Origin: Pullichristensenella sp002068815
Lineage (GTDB): Bacteria > Bacillota > Clostridia > Christensenellales > Aristaeellaceae
Direction of reading: 5' to 3'
DNA: 64,000 bases
Assembly: GCA_040772885.1 (NCBI GenBank)
Contig: JAXGXF010000006.1
Coordinates: forward strand, 62,001-126,000
Shown: positions 22,656-30,754 of the stretch, in pieces
How the letters are laid out: each line of letters opens with the position of its first letter
Numbering within the stretch: position 1 is the first letter of the stretch
Notes under the pieces: generated by a model
Databases searched by the model: none
Told to the model about the DNA's origin: nothing
The model's input: only the letters and a program-made list of their open reading frames with translations
Position numbers and translations under genes: made by a program

Positions 22656-23297
22656 ATGGAGCGCGATCAGGACAGGTTTTACGAGGATGAGCTGAACCCC
22701 CGCGAGGAAATGGACGGCGGCCCGGGCGACGGCGAAGTCGACGACATGAAGTTCTTCCTTGAACTCCTGAAGCTCATTCGAGTGGCGATCAGCGCCGGCG
22801 CGAACGTGCCGCTGACGAATAAAAAGATTATCGACGCGGACAAGTGCCTGCGCATCATCGACGACATGGAGAAGAACCTGCCCGACGCCGTGCAGTACGG
22901 CCTGCAGATGTACTCCGAGCGCGCGCGCATCTTGGGAAACGCCGAGACCACCGCCATGAACCGCGTGACCTCCGCCGAAATGCGCGCGAACGCGGCGCTC
23001 GAAAAGGCGAAGGAGGAGGTCGCGCAGCGGCTCGCAGACGCCGAGAACCGCGCGCACGACATACTCGCCGACGCGCAGGAGCGCGCCGACCACATGCTCG
23101 ACGAAAGCGAGATCGTGCGCCGCGCCCGCGAGGAGGCGCGCATCATCAAAAACGACGCGCGCGTCGAGGCGAACGAGATGCGCATCAAGGCGAGCCAGGA
23201 CGCCTACAAGCTGCTCTCCGCGGTCGAGGGCGAGCTCTCGCAGGCGCTGAACACGATCCGCCGGCGCAGGGCGGAATTGGGGGCCGAGAGCGAGTAA
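22656..23297 (+). CDS. coiled-coil protein downstream of coaD
   Basis: A 213-residue soluble protein. After a short acidic start it has LLKLIRVAISAGANVPLTNKKIIDADKCLRIID, then from about residue 85 a long Ala/Glu/Arg-rich coiled coil with repeating AEMRANAALEKAKEEVAQRLADAENRA-type heptads. It resembles the DivIVA/V-ATPase-subunit-like proteins often found after coaD in Clostridia, possibly a cell-division or envelope scaffold. AAGGAG precedes ATG 22656; an upstream ATG at 22626 overlaps the coaD stop and is a second possible start. Confidence 0.7.
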   Translation: MERDQDRFYEDELNPREEMDGGPGDGEVDDMKFFLELLKLIRVAISAGANVPLTNKKIIDADKCLRIIDDMEKNLPDAVQYGLQMYSERARILGNAETTAMNRVTSAEMRANAALEKAKEEVAQRLADAENRAHDILADAQERADHMLDESEIVRRAREEARIIKNDARVEANEMRIKASQDAYKLLSAVEGELSQALNTIRRRRAELGAESE

Positions 23298-23313
23298 GGA
23301 AATATTCATCGAA

Positions 23314-23371
23314 GCGGCGCGGCATTCCCGCGCCGCGAAAAATTGCGCCCCGGCCGATTTGGCCGGGGCGC
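23314..23371. terminator. hairpins between convergent genes
   Basis: A 9-bp stem (23314-23322 with 23328-23336) and an 11-bp perfect stem GCGCCCCGGCC (23345-23355) with GGCCGGGGCGC (23361-23371). On the minus strand the second is followed by a T-run (complement of 23338-23344), so it terminates the surface-protein gene; on the plus strand it is followed by a T-rich stretch and can end the coaD operon. Confidence 0.7.
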
Positions 23372-23385
23372 GGCTTCTTGTTTGG

Positions 23386-26300
23386 CTACTTGATTCTCGG
23401 GGTCAGGTGGTCCGTCACGATGGACGAGATGCCCGCCGAGAGCAGCTTCTTCGCGGTCGAGACGGAGTTCACCGTGTGCGCCGCGACCGCGACGTCGTAG
23501 GTCTTCGCCGCGGACTTGTACTTCGTGCTCCACCACTTGTAGTTCATCGCGATCATATCGATGCCGTTCTCGTGGCAGAACTTCGCGAGGCTCGCGAAGC
23601 CCGACGTGCTCGGCGGCTTCTTGTTGAGCAGGTAGTAGCCGAAGACGTAGTTCTTGAAGTGGTGGACGCCGTCGATCGCGTAGAACGTGTCCTTGCTGTA
23701 CACGTACGCGACCATGCGGTCGAAGGTGTCGAGCTTCTCCGGGGTGTCGGCGGTGTCCTTCATCTTCGTGTAGAGCTTCGTCGCCTGGTCGGCGGTCCTG
23801 ACCTTCGTGTCGAGCACGACCGTGACGTCCGGGTGCGCCTCCATCAGCGCGAGCAGGCCCTGATAGGTCAGCGGCGTGTATTGGCCGTAGATCTTCGCGC
23901 TTTCGAATTCCGCGAGCGACGGGACATAGCCCTTGGGCTTGTCCTTGAGGAACTGGTTCACGCTCCAGTCGTGCCAGAGCACGATCTCGCCGTCCGAGGT
24001 CCACGAGAGGTCCACCTCGAACACGCGGTAGCCGCGCGCGTAGTTGTACTCGAACGCCTCGAGCGAGTTCGAGTAGTCGAGGCCGCCGACGCCGCCCATC
24101 GCGTGCGCGATGTCGAGCGAGCCCACCTGGTCGGTCCACTTCTGCACGGTGAGGCGGATCGTCGCGGGCTTTCCGGCGTAGGGCTTGACGGTGATCGTCG
24201 CGCTGCCGCTCTTCTTCGCGGAGAGCAGCCCCGAGGCGTCCACCGAGGCGACGGACGTGTTCGAGCTCGCGTAGGTAATGCCCAAGTGGGTCAGTTCGCC
24301 CATCTCCGGCGCAATCTGGAAGCGGTCGCCCTTGCGCAGCACGAGCGCGTAGCCGCCGCTCGCGTCCGCGGCGGGCGTCTTGAGCGCGAGCGCCTCCAAA
24401 GCGGGCAGCACGCGCAGCGCCATCGTGCCCGGGACGCCGTTGTACGCGGTCGCGGAGATCGTCGCGTCGCCCGGGGAGACCCCGATCACGACGCCCGTCG
24501 CCTCGCCGACCGACGCGATCCCGGGATCGCCGCTCGAGAAGCGAATCGCGCCCGCGGAGCCCTCGTTGACTGCCGCAGACAGCTTCAATGTGTCGCCCTT
24601 GCAGATCACCGCGGCGGAGGGGGACACGGCGACGCCGGTGGGCTCGGGGCGGACGGTCAGCACGGCGGGCGTTTTTACGTTGTTCTTGCCGTTGTAGGTC
24701 GTCGCGATGATGTTCGCGGTGCCCGGCGCGACGGCGATCACGCGGTTTCCCTCGACGCGCGCGACGGCCTCGTTGTCCGAGCGGACGTCGACGCGGCCGG
24801 CGCTGCCGGACGGGAGCTTCGCGATCCACGCCGCCTCCTCGCGCTCGCCGAGCACATTCCGCTCGAGCGTCAGGGACACCGACGACGGCGCGTTCCCGAC
24901 CCATATCTTCAGCGCGGTCTGCTTCTTGTTGTGCGCCTTCGCGTAGACGGTCGCGCTGCCGGCCCTCTTTCCGGTCACGACGCCGTCCGCGCCGACGGTC
25001 ACGTACTTCGTGTTGCTCGACCAATAGACGATGGTCGCCTTCGCGTCCGCCGGGTCGAGCGCCGTCGCGAGCTGCACCCGTTCGCCGACGCCGACCGACC
25101 CGCGCCCGTTCGACAGCGACAGCCGGACGGCCGTCGGCGCGGGGAAGACGGTCACGGCGCACGAGGATTCGTGCCCGTTGAAGGTCCTGACGGTGACGAG
25201 CGCCGTGCCGACCGAGACGGCAGTGACCCTGCCGGTCTTCAAATCGACCTTCGCGATCTCCGGCTTGTCGGAGGTGAATTCGCACGCGCCGGCGCTTCCC
25301 GGCGTGAGCGCGGCCTTGAGCGTCGCGCCGTCGCCGACGCCGAGCGCCAGCTCCGCCCGGTCGAGCGACACGCCCTCCGGCGCGGGCAGCACGGTCAGCG
25401 TCGCGGTCTTTTTCTTCCAGTTGTACGTCCAGACGGCGATGGTCGACTTGCCGGGCGCGACCGCGCGGACGGCGCTCCCCTCGATGACGGCGCTGCCCGG
25501 ATTCGACGATTCGAACCAGCAGCCGCCCGCGGTGCCGCTCGGGAGCGCCGCGCCGAGCGCCATGACCTCGCCGACGCCGAGCGTCAAGCGGTCGGCGCGG
25601 AGCGACACGGAGCGGGGCGCCTTTTTGACCGTGATCTTCAGGCTGGCCTTGACCTTGTTGTGCGCCATCGCGTAGACGGTCGCGGAGCCGACCCGACGGC
25701 CGTAGACGGTGCCGTCCGCGCCGACGGTCACGTAGCGCGTGTTGCTCGACCAGTAGGTAAACGTCGCTTCGCTGCCCGGGTCGATCGCGGGCGTCAGCCG
25801 CATCTTCTCGTACAGCCCGATCGTCCCGCGGCCGCCCGGCGCCGAGAGCGAGAGCTTCGTCGGCGCGGGGGCGACGGTCACGGCGCAGGAGGCCGCCTTT
25901 TCATTGAAGGTTTTGACGGTGACGACCGCCGCGCCGACCGAGACGGCGGTGACCTTGCCGGTCTTCGGGTCGACCTTCGCGACGGCTTCGTTGTCCGAGG
26001 AAAACGCGTACGCGCCGGCGCTTCCCGGCGTGATCGCGGCCTTCAGCGCCTTGCTGTCGCCGACGCCGAGCGTCCATTCCGTCGGGTCGAGCGACACGCT
26101 CTCCGGCGCGGGCAGCACGGTCAGCTTGAACGGCTTTTTCGCGGTGGTTTTTCCGTTGTAGGTCGTGACGGTAAGGTAGGCAATGCCCGGCTTGAGCGCG
26201 GTGACGGCATTTGCGTCGATGGCCGCGACGGTCGGGTCGGAGGAGAAGAACGTGCAGCGGCCCGCGGAGCCGCTCGAGAGCGCCGCGCCGAGCGGCATGA

Positions 26301-27681
26301 CCTCGCCGACGCCGAGCGTCGAGCGGCTGGCGACAAGCGACACCGAGGTCGGCGCCTTCTTGACGGTTACGGACACCGTCGCCGAGGCCCCGCCCGCGTC
26401 CCGAATCGCGATGGTCGCCGTGCCGGTCTTTTTCGCGGCGACGGTTCCGAGGGCGTCGACGGTCGCGACGCCCTTATTGTTCGAATCGTAGCTGAGCTCC
26501 GGCACCGAGCCCTCGGGCAGCGCCGAGACCGCGAGCGCGTACGACTCCCCGAGGCCGAGCGCGACGGAGGCAGACGCCGGGGCGATCGAGGCGACGGGCG
26601 GGACGGCCGCGACGACCGTTTCGGACGCGTCGGCCGGGGTGTTGAAGATATCGTCGTCGTCCCAAACCATCGCCAGACAGCGGTATTCGCCCGCCTCGGC
26701 CGCGGCGATTGTCAGCGTCACCGGCTCGCCGGCGGTGTCGAAATCCCGCTCCGCGACGTTCGCCCACGTGCCGTCCGGCTGCTTTTTGTCCACGGCGGCC
26801 TCGATCGCGTACGGCGCGCGCCCGTCGGCCGGCGAAATCGTCCACTTGAGCTCCCCGCCGACCGGAACGCGCTCCGCGGCGCGGACGACCGACAGCGCCA
26901 CCGGGGAGACGGCGGGCCCGTCGACCTCGATGCGCGCGGCGGGATCGTCGTCGGACGCGTAGATGCCGGACGCGCAGCGGACCTCGACAAAGCACCCGTA
27001 GCGCGCCGCGTCCTCCGCGACGTGCGTGAAGGTCGCGGTCTCGCCGCCGGAGGTCGCGGTTTGGACGGGGTAGTCCTTCTCCGCGCCGTTCGGATACTCC
27101 TTGAACAGAGAAAATCGGATTTCGTAGGGCGCCTCGCCGCCGGACGGCGCGACCGTCCACGAGAGCGTGTCGCCCGCGTGCGCGGAGGCGGCGCCGACCG
27201 AGACCGCCGCGGAGACCGGCTCAGGGAGCGGGGGCTCCCCGTCCCCGAGCGGCGTGTTGAGCCCAAGCGGGGCGTCGGGCGGAAGCTCCTCGAGCGGCGG
27301 CTCCGCGGGGGGCGTCGGAGTCCCCTCCGGGGGAGGGGTGATCTCCGGGACGGGCGTCTCGGTTGCTTCCGGAACGGGCGTCTCGGTCGCTTCGGGAACG
27401 GGCGTCTCGGTCGCTTCGGGAACGGGCGTCTCGGTCGCTTCGGGAACGGGCGTTTCCGTGGCTTCGGGAACGGGCGTTTCCGTGGCTTCGGGAACGGGCG
27501 TTTCGGTTGCTTCCGGAACGGGCGTCTCGGTCGCCTCGGGCGCGGGCGTCTCGGTGGCTTCCGGCGCCGCGGTCGGGGGAATGACCTCCGTCTCCGCCGA
27601 GAGCGCGCCCGGCGGCGCGAAGGAGAGCAGCATTGCCAGGCACAGAAGAGCGATCCCGAGGCGGCGGAGCAGAGCGCGCAT
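23386..27681 (-). CDS. secreted Ig-like/Big2 repeat protein with C-terminal glycerophosphodiester phosphodiesterase domain
   Basis: A 1431-residue exported protein. Order: signal peptide (1-29, cleavage near ALSA); about eight near-identical 8-residue TETPVPEA units forming a Pro/Thr stalk (35-115); two Ig-like domains (about 150-340); roughly ten Big2-type domains of about 80 residues, each ending with a Y-N-G-K or H-N-K motif and V-L-P-A-P junction (345-1180); and a GDPD-type domain (1185-1431). The last has FEVDLSWTSDGEIVLWHDW, the E-x-D and H-D catalytic signature, and VLDTKVR, but the usual H-R-G entry is AHAMGG. No sortase or lipid anchor is visible. Start ATG follows AAAGGGGGAAA. Confidence 0.88.
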   Translation of the reverse strand: MRALLRRLGIALLCLAMLLSFAPPGALSAETEVIPPTAAPEATETPAPEATETPVPEATETPVPEATETPVPEATETPVPEATETPVPEATETPVPEATETPVPEATETPVPEITPPPEGTPTPPAEPPLEELPPDAPLGLNTPLGDGEPPLPEPVSAAVSVGAASAHAGDTLSWTVAPSGGEAPYEIRFSLFKEYPNGAEKDYPVQTATSGGETATFTHVAEDAARYGCFVEVRCASGIYASDDDPAARIEVDGPAVSPVALSVVRAAERVPVGGELKWTISPADGRAPYAIEAAVDKKQPDGTWANVAERDFDTAGEPVTLTIAAAEAGEYRCLAMVWDDDDIFNTPADASETVVAAVPPVASIAPASASVALGLGESYALAVSALPEGSVPELSYDSNNKGVATVDALGTVAAKKTGTATIAIRDAGGASATVSVTVKKAPTSVSLVASRSTLGVGEVMPLGAALSSGSAGRCTFFSSDPTVAAIDANAVTALKPGIAYLTVTTYNGKTTAKKPFKLTVLPAPESVSLDPTEWTLGVGDSKALKAAITPGSAGAYAFSSDNEAVAKVDPKTGKVTAVSVGAAVVTVKTFNEKAASCAVTVAPAPTKLSLSAPGGRGTIGLYEKMRLTPAIDPGSEATFTYWSSNTRYVTVGADGTVYGRRVGSATVYAMAHNKVKASLKITVKKAPRSVSLRADRLTLGVGEVMALGAALPSGTAGGCWFESSNPGSAVIEGSAVRAVAPGKSTIAVWTYNWKKKTATLTVLPAPEGVSLDRAELALGVGDGATLKAALTPGSAGACEFTSDKPEIAKVDLKTGRVTAVSVGTALVTVRTFNGHESSCAVTVFPAPTAVRLSLSNGRGSVGVGERVQLATALDPADAKATIVYWSSNTKYVTVGADGVVTGKRAGSATVYAKAHNKKQTALKIWVGNAPSSVSLTLERNVLGEREEAAWIAKLPSGSAGRVDVRSDNEAVARVEGNRVIAVAPGTANIIATTYNGKNNVKTPAVLTVRPEPTGVAVSPSAAVICKGDTLKLSAAVNEGSAGAIRFSSGDPGIASVGEATGVVIGVSPGDATISATAYNGVPGTMALRVLPALEALALKTPAADASGGYALVLRKGDRFQIAPEMGELTHLGITYASSNTSVASVDASGLLSAKKSGSATITVKPYAGKPATIRLTVQKWTDQVGSLDIAHAMGGVGGLDYSNSLEAFEYNYARGYRVFEVDLSWTSDGEIVLWHDWSVNQFLKDKPKGYVPSLAEFESAKIYGQYTPLTYQGLLALMEAHPDVTVVLDTKVRTADQATKLYTKMKDTADTPEKLDTFDRMVAYVYSKDTFYAIDGVHHFKNYVFGYYLLNKKPPSTSGFASLAKFCHENGIDMIAMNYKWWSTKYKSAAKTYDVAVAAHTVNSVSTAKKLLSAGISSIVTDHLTPRIK

Positions 27682-27728
27682 GCGAAAATTTCCCCCTTTG
27701 CGATGGAGATGACAGGGCCATTAATAAT

Positions 27729-27757
27729 ATGTTACCATTCCATGTTCGGGATGTCAA
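27729..27757 (-). promoter_or_regulatory. promoter of the GDPD surface-protein gene
   Basis: On the minus strand TTGACA (27757-27752), 17-bp spacer, TAACAT (27734-27729), about 48 bp before the start codon. Confidence 0.65.
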
Positions 27758-27768
27758 TGGAAACGCGG

Positions 27769-27799
27769 AAAAAATTCCCTCCTTTTTTTCGGGAGGGAA
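27769..27799 (-). terminator. terminator of the cupin gene
   Basis: On the minus strand TTCCCTCC (27799-27792) pairs with GGAGGGAA (27782-27775), followed by a T-run at 27774-27769. Confidence 0.8.
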
Positions 27800-27819
27800 C
27801 GCGGTTCCGGCGCAGGCGG

Positions 27820-28161
27820 TCAGTCGCGGACGATCACCGCGGCGAGCACGAGCTCGTCGCTTCCGACGCACTCGACCGAGTGGCCGTGGCCGGAGAACGT
27901 CGCCATCGAGTCCCCCGCCTCGACGAACACCTCGCGGTCGTCGTCCATCACGCGGCCCTTGCCCTTGAGGAACAGGAACAGCTCCGTCTCGTTCTCGTGG
28001 ACGTGGAAGCCGATCGACGAGCCCGGCGCGAGCCGTATCTCCGAGAACAGCCTGAGGTTCTTCGGAAGCTCCTTCGAGACGGGCGTCAACAGCGCCGCGC
28101 CGTTCCCCCCGCGCATATTCTCGCGGCGGTCGGTTGCGCGCTCCGTTTTACGGGTAATCAT
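27820..28161 (-). CDS. cupin-domain protein
   Basis: A 113-residue single-domain cupin. Motif 1 is GFHVHENETELFLFLKGKG, with two His and a Glu in metal-ligand positions, and motif 2 is GDSMATFSGHGHSVE. The first 25 residues are basic. It could bind a small acidic metabolite or be an isomerase-type enzyme; neighbours give no clue. ATG at 28161 is preceded by GGAGGTG, and a TTGATG-17-TATAAT promoter lies upstream on the same strand. Confidence 0.85.
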   Translation of the reverse strand: MITRKTERATDRRENMRGGNGAALLTPVSKELPKNLRLFSEIRLAPGSSIGFHVHENETELFLFLKGKGRVMDDDREVFVEAGDSMATFSGHGHSVECVGSDELVLAAVIVRD

Positions 28162-28195
28162 AATGCAACACCTCCAAGGAAGTCGTTCTTCCGGA

Positions 28196-28224
28196 ATTAT
28201 ACCATTTCCCGGCTCCGGCATCAA
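28196..28224 (-). promoter_or_regulatory. promoter of the cupin gene
   Basis: On the minus strand TTGATG (28224-28219), 17-bp spacer, TATAAT (28201-28196). Confidence 0.6.
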
Positions 28225-28263
28225 CGATTTTTACAAAAATACCGGGAAATGTGCGAAAAGGTG

Positions 28264-28272
28264 TGCTATAAT
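28264..28272 (+). promoter_or_regulatory. extended -10 promoter of the pantothenate/coaX operon
   Basis: TGC-TATAAT at 28264-28272 with no good -35 box. The transcript would have a leader of about 90 nt that can fold (CGGC pairing with GCCG near 28280-28300), but I recognise no known riboswitch in it. Confidence 0.45.
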
Positions 28273-28368
28273 GTGCGCGTCGGCATTCGCAGGAAGCCGA
28301 ACAGGGAACCCCCGGGTCTTACACATTCGTAGGGTATCGAAAATCGAACTCGAACGGAGGAAATCGCC

Positions 28369-28950
28369 ATGAAGAACGCATTTTCCGTAACCCGCCTGAC
28401 GAGGCTGGCGTTGTTCGTCGCGCTGACGCTTCTCTTGGGCCTGACGCCGCTGGGCCTGATCCGGATCGGCCCGCTGAACCTGACGCTCCTGTTTCTGCCG
28501 GTCGTCGCGGGCACGCTGTCGCTCGGCCTCCTCGAGGGTCTGGTGCTGGGCTTCTGCTTCGGCGCGATCAGCGCGGCCAGCGCGTTCGGCGCGAGCCCGT
28601 CGGTGCTCGCGTCGATGACGGTGTCCGCGAGCCCCTTCTGGGCGCTCGTGATGTGCTTCGCGCCGAGGCTTCTGATCCCGATCGACGTATATTTCGCGCA
28701 CAGGGCGCTGAAATCGCGCAGGTTCGCGCTCCCGGTCGCGGCGGCGGCCGGCACTTTGACCAATACCGTGTTCTACCTCGGCACGATGCTCCTGATCTTC
28801 GCCGGGGCGGGGCTCGACACGGGCCGCGTGCTCGCGGTGATCTTCGGGCTCGGCGGCGTCGGCGCGCTCTGCGAGACGCTGCTGTGCGCGCTGGTCGTGC
28901 CGCCGATCGTGCTGGCGCTGCGCAAGGTGGATAAAAAGAGCAAGGGATGA
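28369..28950 (+). CDS. ECF transporter S component, probably for pantothenate
   Basis: A 193-residue membrane protein with about six hydrophobic segments, typical of substrate-capture (S) subunits of energy-coupling-factor importers. It starts LTRLALFVALTLLLGLTPLGLIRIGPLNLTLLFLP, the N-terminal A-x-x-x-A-type helix that binds the shared EcfT. Direct linkage to coaX (4 bp apart) points to pantothenate (PanT group). The Ecf ATPase and T genes are not in the window, as expected for group II ECF systems. GGAGG precedes the ATG. Confidence 0.8.
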   Translation: MKNAFSVTRLTRLALFVALTLLLGLTPLGLIRIGPLNLTLLFLPVVAGTLSLGLLEGLVLGFCFGAISAASAFGASPSVLASMTVSASPFWALVMCFAPRLLIPIDVYFAHRALKSRRFALPVAAAAGTLTNTVFYLGTMLLIFAGAGLDTGRVLAVIFGLGGVGALCETLLCALVVPPIVLALRKVDKKSKG

Positions 28951-28954
28951 TTTC

Positions 28955-29725
28955 ATGATACTGGCGCTGGACATCGGCAACACCAACATCAAGGCCGCGC
29001 TGTTCGAGGGCCTCGAGGACCGCACGTACTTCCGCATCGCCAGCGACCGCAACAAATCGTCCGACGAGTACGGCGTGCTGTTTCTGAGCATGCTGCGGCA
29101 CGCGGGCTATGGGGCGGACGACGTGACGGGCATCGTGTTCTCCTCGGTCGTTCCCACGATCAACTTCACGATCGAGCACATGTGCCGCAACTACTTCGGC
29201 GTCGAGCCGATGAGCGTGCAGCCGGGCATCAAGACCGGCATCAACATCAGGTACGAAAACCCGCGCGAGCTCGGAAGCGACCGCATCGCAAACGCCGTGG
29301 CCGCCTACGAGCTCTACGGCGGGCCCTGCATCACGATCGACTTCGGCACCGCGACGTCCTTCGGCGCGATCTCGGCCAGGGGCGAGTTTTTGGGCGGCGC
29401 GATCTGCCCGGGGCTCAAGCTCGCGGCCGAGGCGCTGACCGAGCGCACCGCGAAGCTGCCGCGGTTTGAGCTGCAGAGGCCCGAGGCGGCGATCGGCCGG
29501 ACGACGATCGCAAACCTCCAGTCCGGCATCGTGTTCGGCTACATCGGCCAGGTCAGCTACCTGGTCGAGCGCATCCGCCGCGAGCTGGGCGCTCCGGACG
29601 CAAAGGTCATCGCGACCGGGGGCCTCGCGCTTTTGATCGCCGGGGATTCCAACGTCATCAACGTGCTCGACGGACTGCTTACGCTGAAAGGACTGTGCCT
29701 GATCTATGGAAAAAACGCAGGGTAG
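28955..29725 (+). CDS. coaX: type III pantothenate kinase
   Basis: A 256-residue kinase of the ASKHA fold that phosphorylates pantothenate, the first step of CoA synthesis. The N-terminal ILALDIGNTNIKAALFEG is diagnostic, followed by SSVVPTIN, GSDRIANAVAAYELYGGPCITIDFGTATSF and GAICPGLKLAAEAL. It follows the pantothenate S-component gene directly and overlaps ogt by 20 nt. Confidence 0.96.
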   Translation: MILALDIGNTNIKAALFEGLEDRTYFRIASDRNKSSDEYGVLFLSMLRHAGYGADDVTGIVFSSVVPTINFTIEHMCRNYFGVEPMSVQPGIKTGINIRYENPRELGSDRIANAVAAYELYGGPCITIDFGTATSFGAISARGEFLGGAICPGLKLAAEALTERTAKLPRFELQRPEAAIGRTTIANLQSGIVFGYIGQVSYLVERIRRELGAPDAKVIATGGLALLIAGDSNVINVLDGLLTLKGLCLIYGKNAG

Positions 29726-30173
29726 AACCTTTTCCCGCCGGATCGACACCCCGGTCGGGCCGATGACGCTCGTCTCGGACGGCGAGGCGCTTCTGCGCGC
29801 GGACTTCGGCGGAGCCCCGGCCGCGGACGCGTGCCCGGTGCTCGACCTCGCCGAGCGCGAGCTCCGGGAGTACTTCGAGGGAAACCGGCGCGAATTCAGC
29901 GTGCCTCTGAAGCCGGTCGGCACGCCGTTTCAGCTTCGCGTTTGGGAGGCGCTCCGGGCGATCCCGTACGGCGAGACGAGGAGCTATCAGGACGTCGCGC
30001 GCGCGGTCGGAAACGAGCGGGCGACGCGCGCCGTCGGGCTCGCGAACAACCGAAACCCGCTCGCCGTCATCGTGCCCTGCCACCGCGTGATCGGCAAGGG
30101 CGGCTCGCTCGTCGGCTACGGAGGCGGGCTCGACAACAAGCGGTATCTGCTCGGATTGGAGGCGCGCCGATGA
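29706..30173 (+). CDS. ogt: methylated-DNA-protein cysteine methyltransferase
   Basis: A 155-residue suicide repair protein that moves methyl groups from O6-methylguanine to its own cysteine. The active site is IVPCHRVIG, preceded by GETRSYQDVARAVGNERATRAVGLANNRNP, which holds the DNA-binding helix and arginine finger. It overlaps coaX and the following glycosylase gene, so two alkylation-repair genes are co-translated. Confidence 0.95.
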   Translation: MEKTQGRTFSRRIDTPVGPMTLVSDGEALLRADFGGAPAADACPVLDLAERELREYFEGNRREFSVPLKPVGTPFQLRVWEALRAIPYGETRSYQDVARAVGNERATRAVGLANNRNPLAVIVPCHRVIGKGGSLVGYGGGLDNKRYLLGLEARR

Positions 30174-30754
30174 ACTTCCGCTACGGGGCCGGGGAGATGG
30201 ACCACCTCTGCGCCCGCGATCCGGCGCTCGGCGCGTGGATTCAGAAGCTCGGGCAACTCGAGTGGTCGATCATCCCGGACGTGTTCGAGGCGCTGATGAG
30301 CTCGATCACCGCGCAGCAGGTCTCAGGCAAAGCGTACCAGACGGTCTGGGGCAGGCTCACCGCGCGCGGGCTCACGACGCCCGACAAGTATCTCGCGATC
30401 CCGCACGAGGAGCTTGCCGCGCTCGGCGTCGGCCCCAAGAAGGCGAAGTGGATGCGCGCGGCGGCGGAGCGCGCGCAGGAGCTCTCGGTGCTTCCGGAGC
30501 TTAACGACGAGGACGCGATCAGGAAGCTCGTGTCGTTCGACGGCGTCGGCCGCTGGACGGCGGAGATGCTTTTGATCTTCTCCTTGAACCGGATGAACAT
30601 CCTGAGCCAGGGCGACTTCGGCATACGCAAGGCGCTCAACATGCTGCACGGCGACGGCGCGGACAGGGACTTCGCGCGGTTCCGGGAGCTCTACGCGCCG
30701 TATGCGAGCGTCGCGTCCCTGTACCTGTGGGAGATCGCGAATGGCGCGGTTTGA
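30170..30754 (+). CDS. DNA-3-methyladenine glycosylase II-like (AlkA/HhH-GPD)
   Basis: A 194-residue base-excision glycosylase. It has the HhH-GPD core: SSITAQQVSGKA, a hairpin LVSFDGVGRWTAEMLLIF, and the catalytic aspartate in LSQGDFGIRKAL. It lacks the N-terminal domain of long AlkA. No cysteines for an iron-sulfur loop are seen, so it is not of the EndoIII type. ATG 30170 overlaps the ogt stop (ATGA). Confidence 0.9.
   Translation: MNFRYGAGEMDHLCARDPALGAWIQKLGQLEWSIIPDVFEALMSSITAQQVSGKAYQTVWGRLTARGLTTPDKYLAIPHEELAALGVGPKKAKWMRAAAERAQELSVLPELNDEDAIRKLVSFDGVGRWTAEMLLIFSLNRMNILSQGDFGIRKALNMLHGDGADRDFARFRELYAPYASVASLYLWEIANGAV

Noticed and set aside
23359..28332. A 1657-codon plus-strand open frame antisense to the GDPD surface protein
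   Set aside because: Composition is low-complexity Arg/Gly/Ala/Asp; the opposite strand has signal peptide, repeats and a recognisable enzyme domain.
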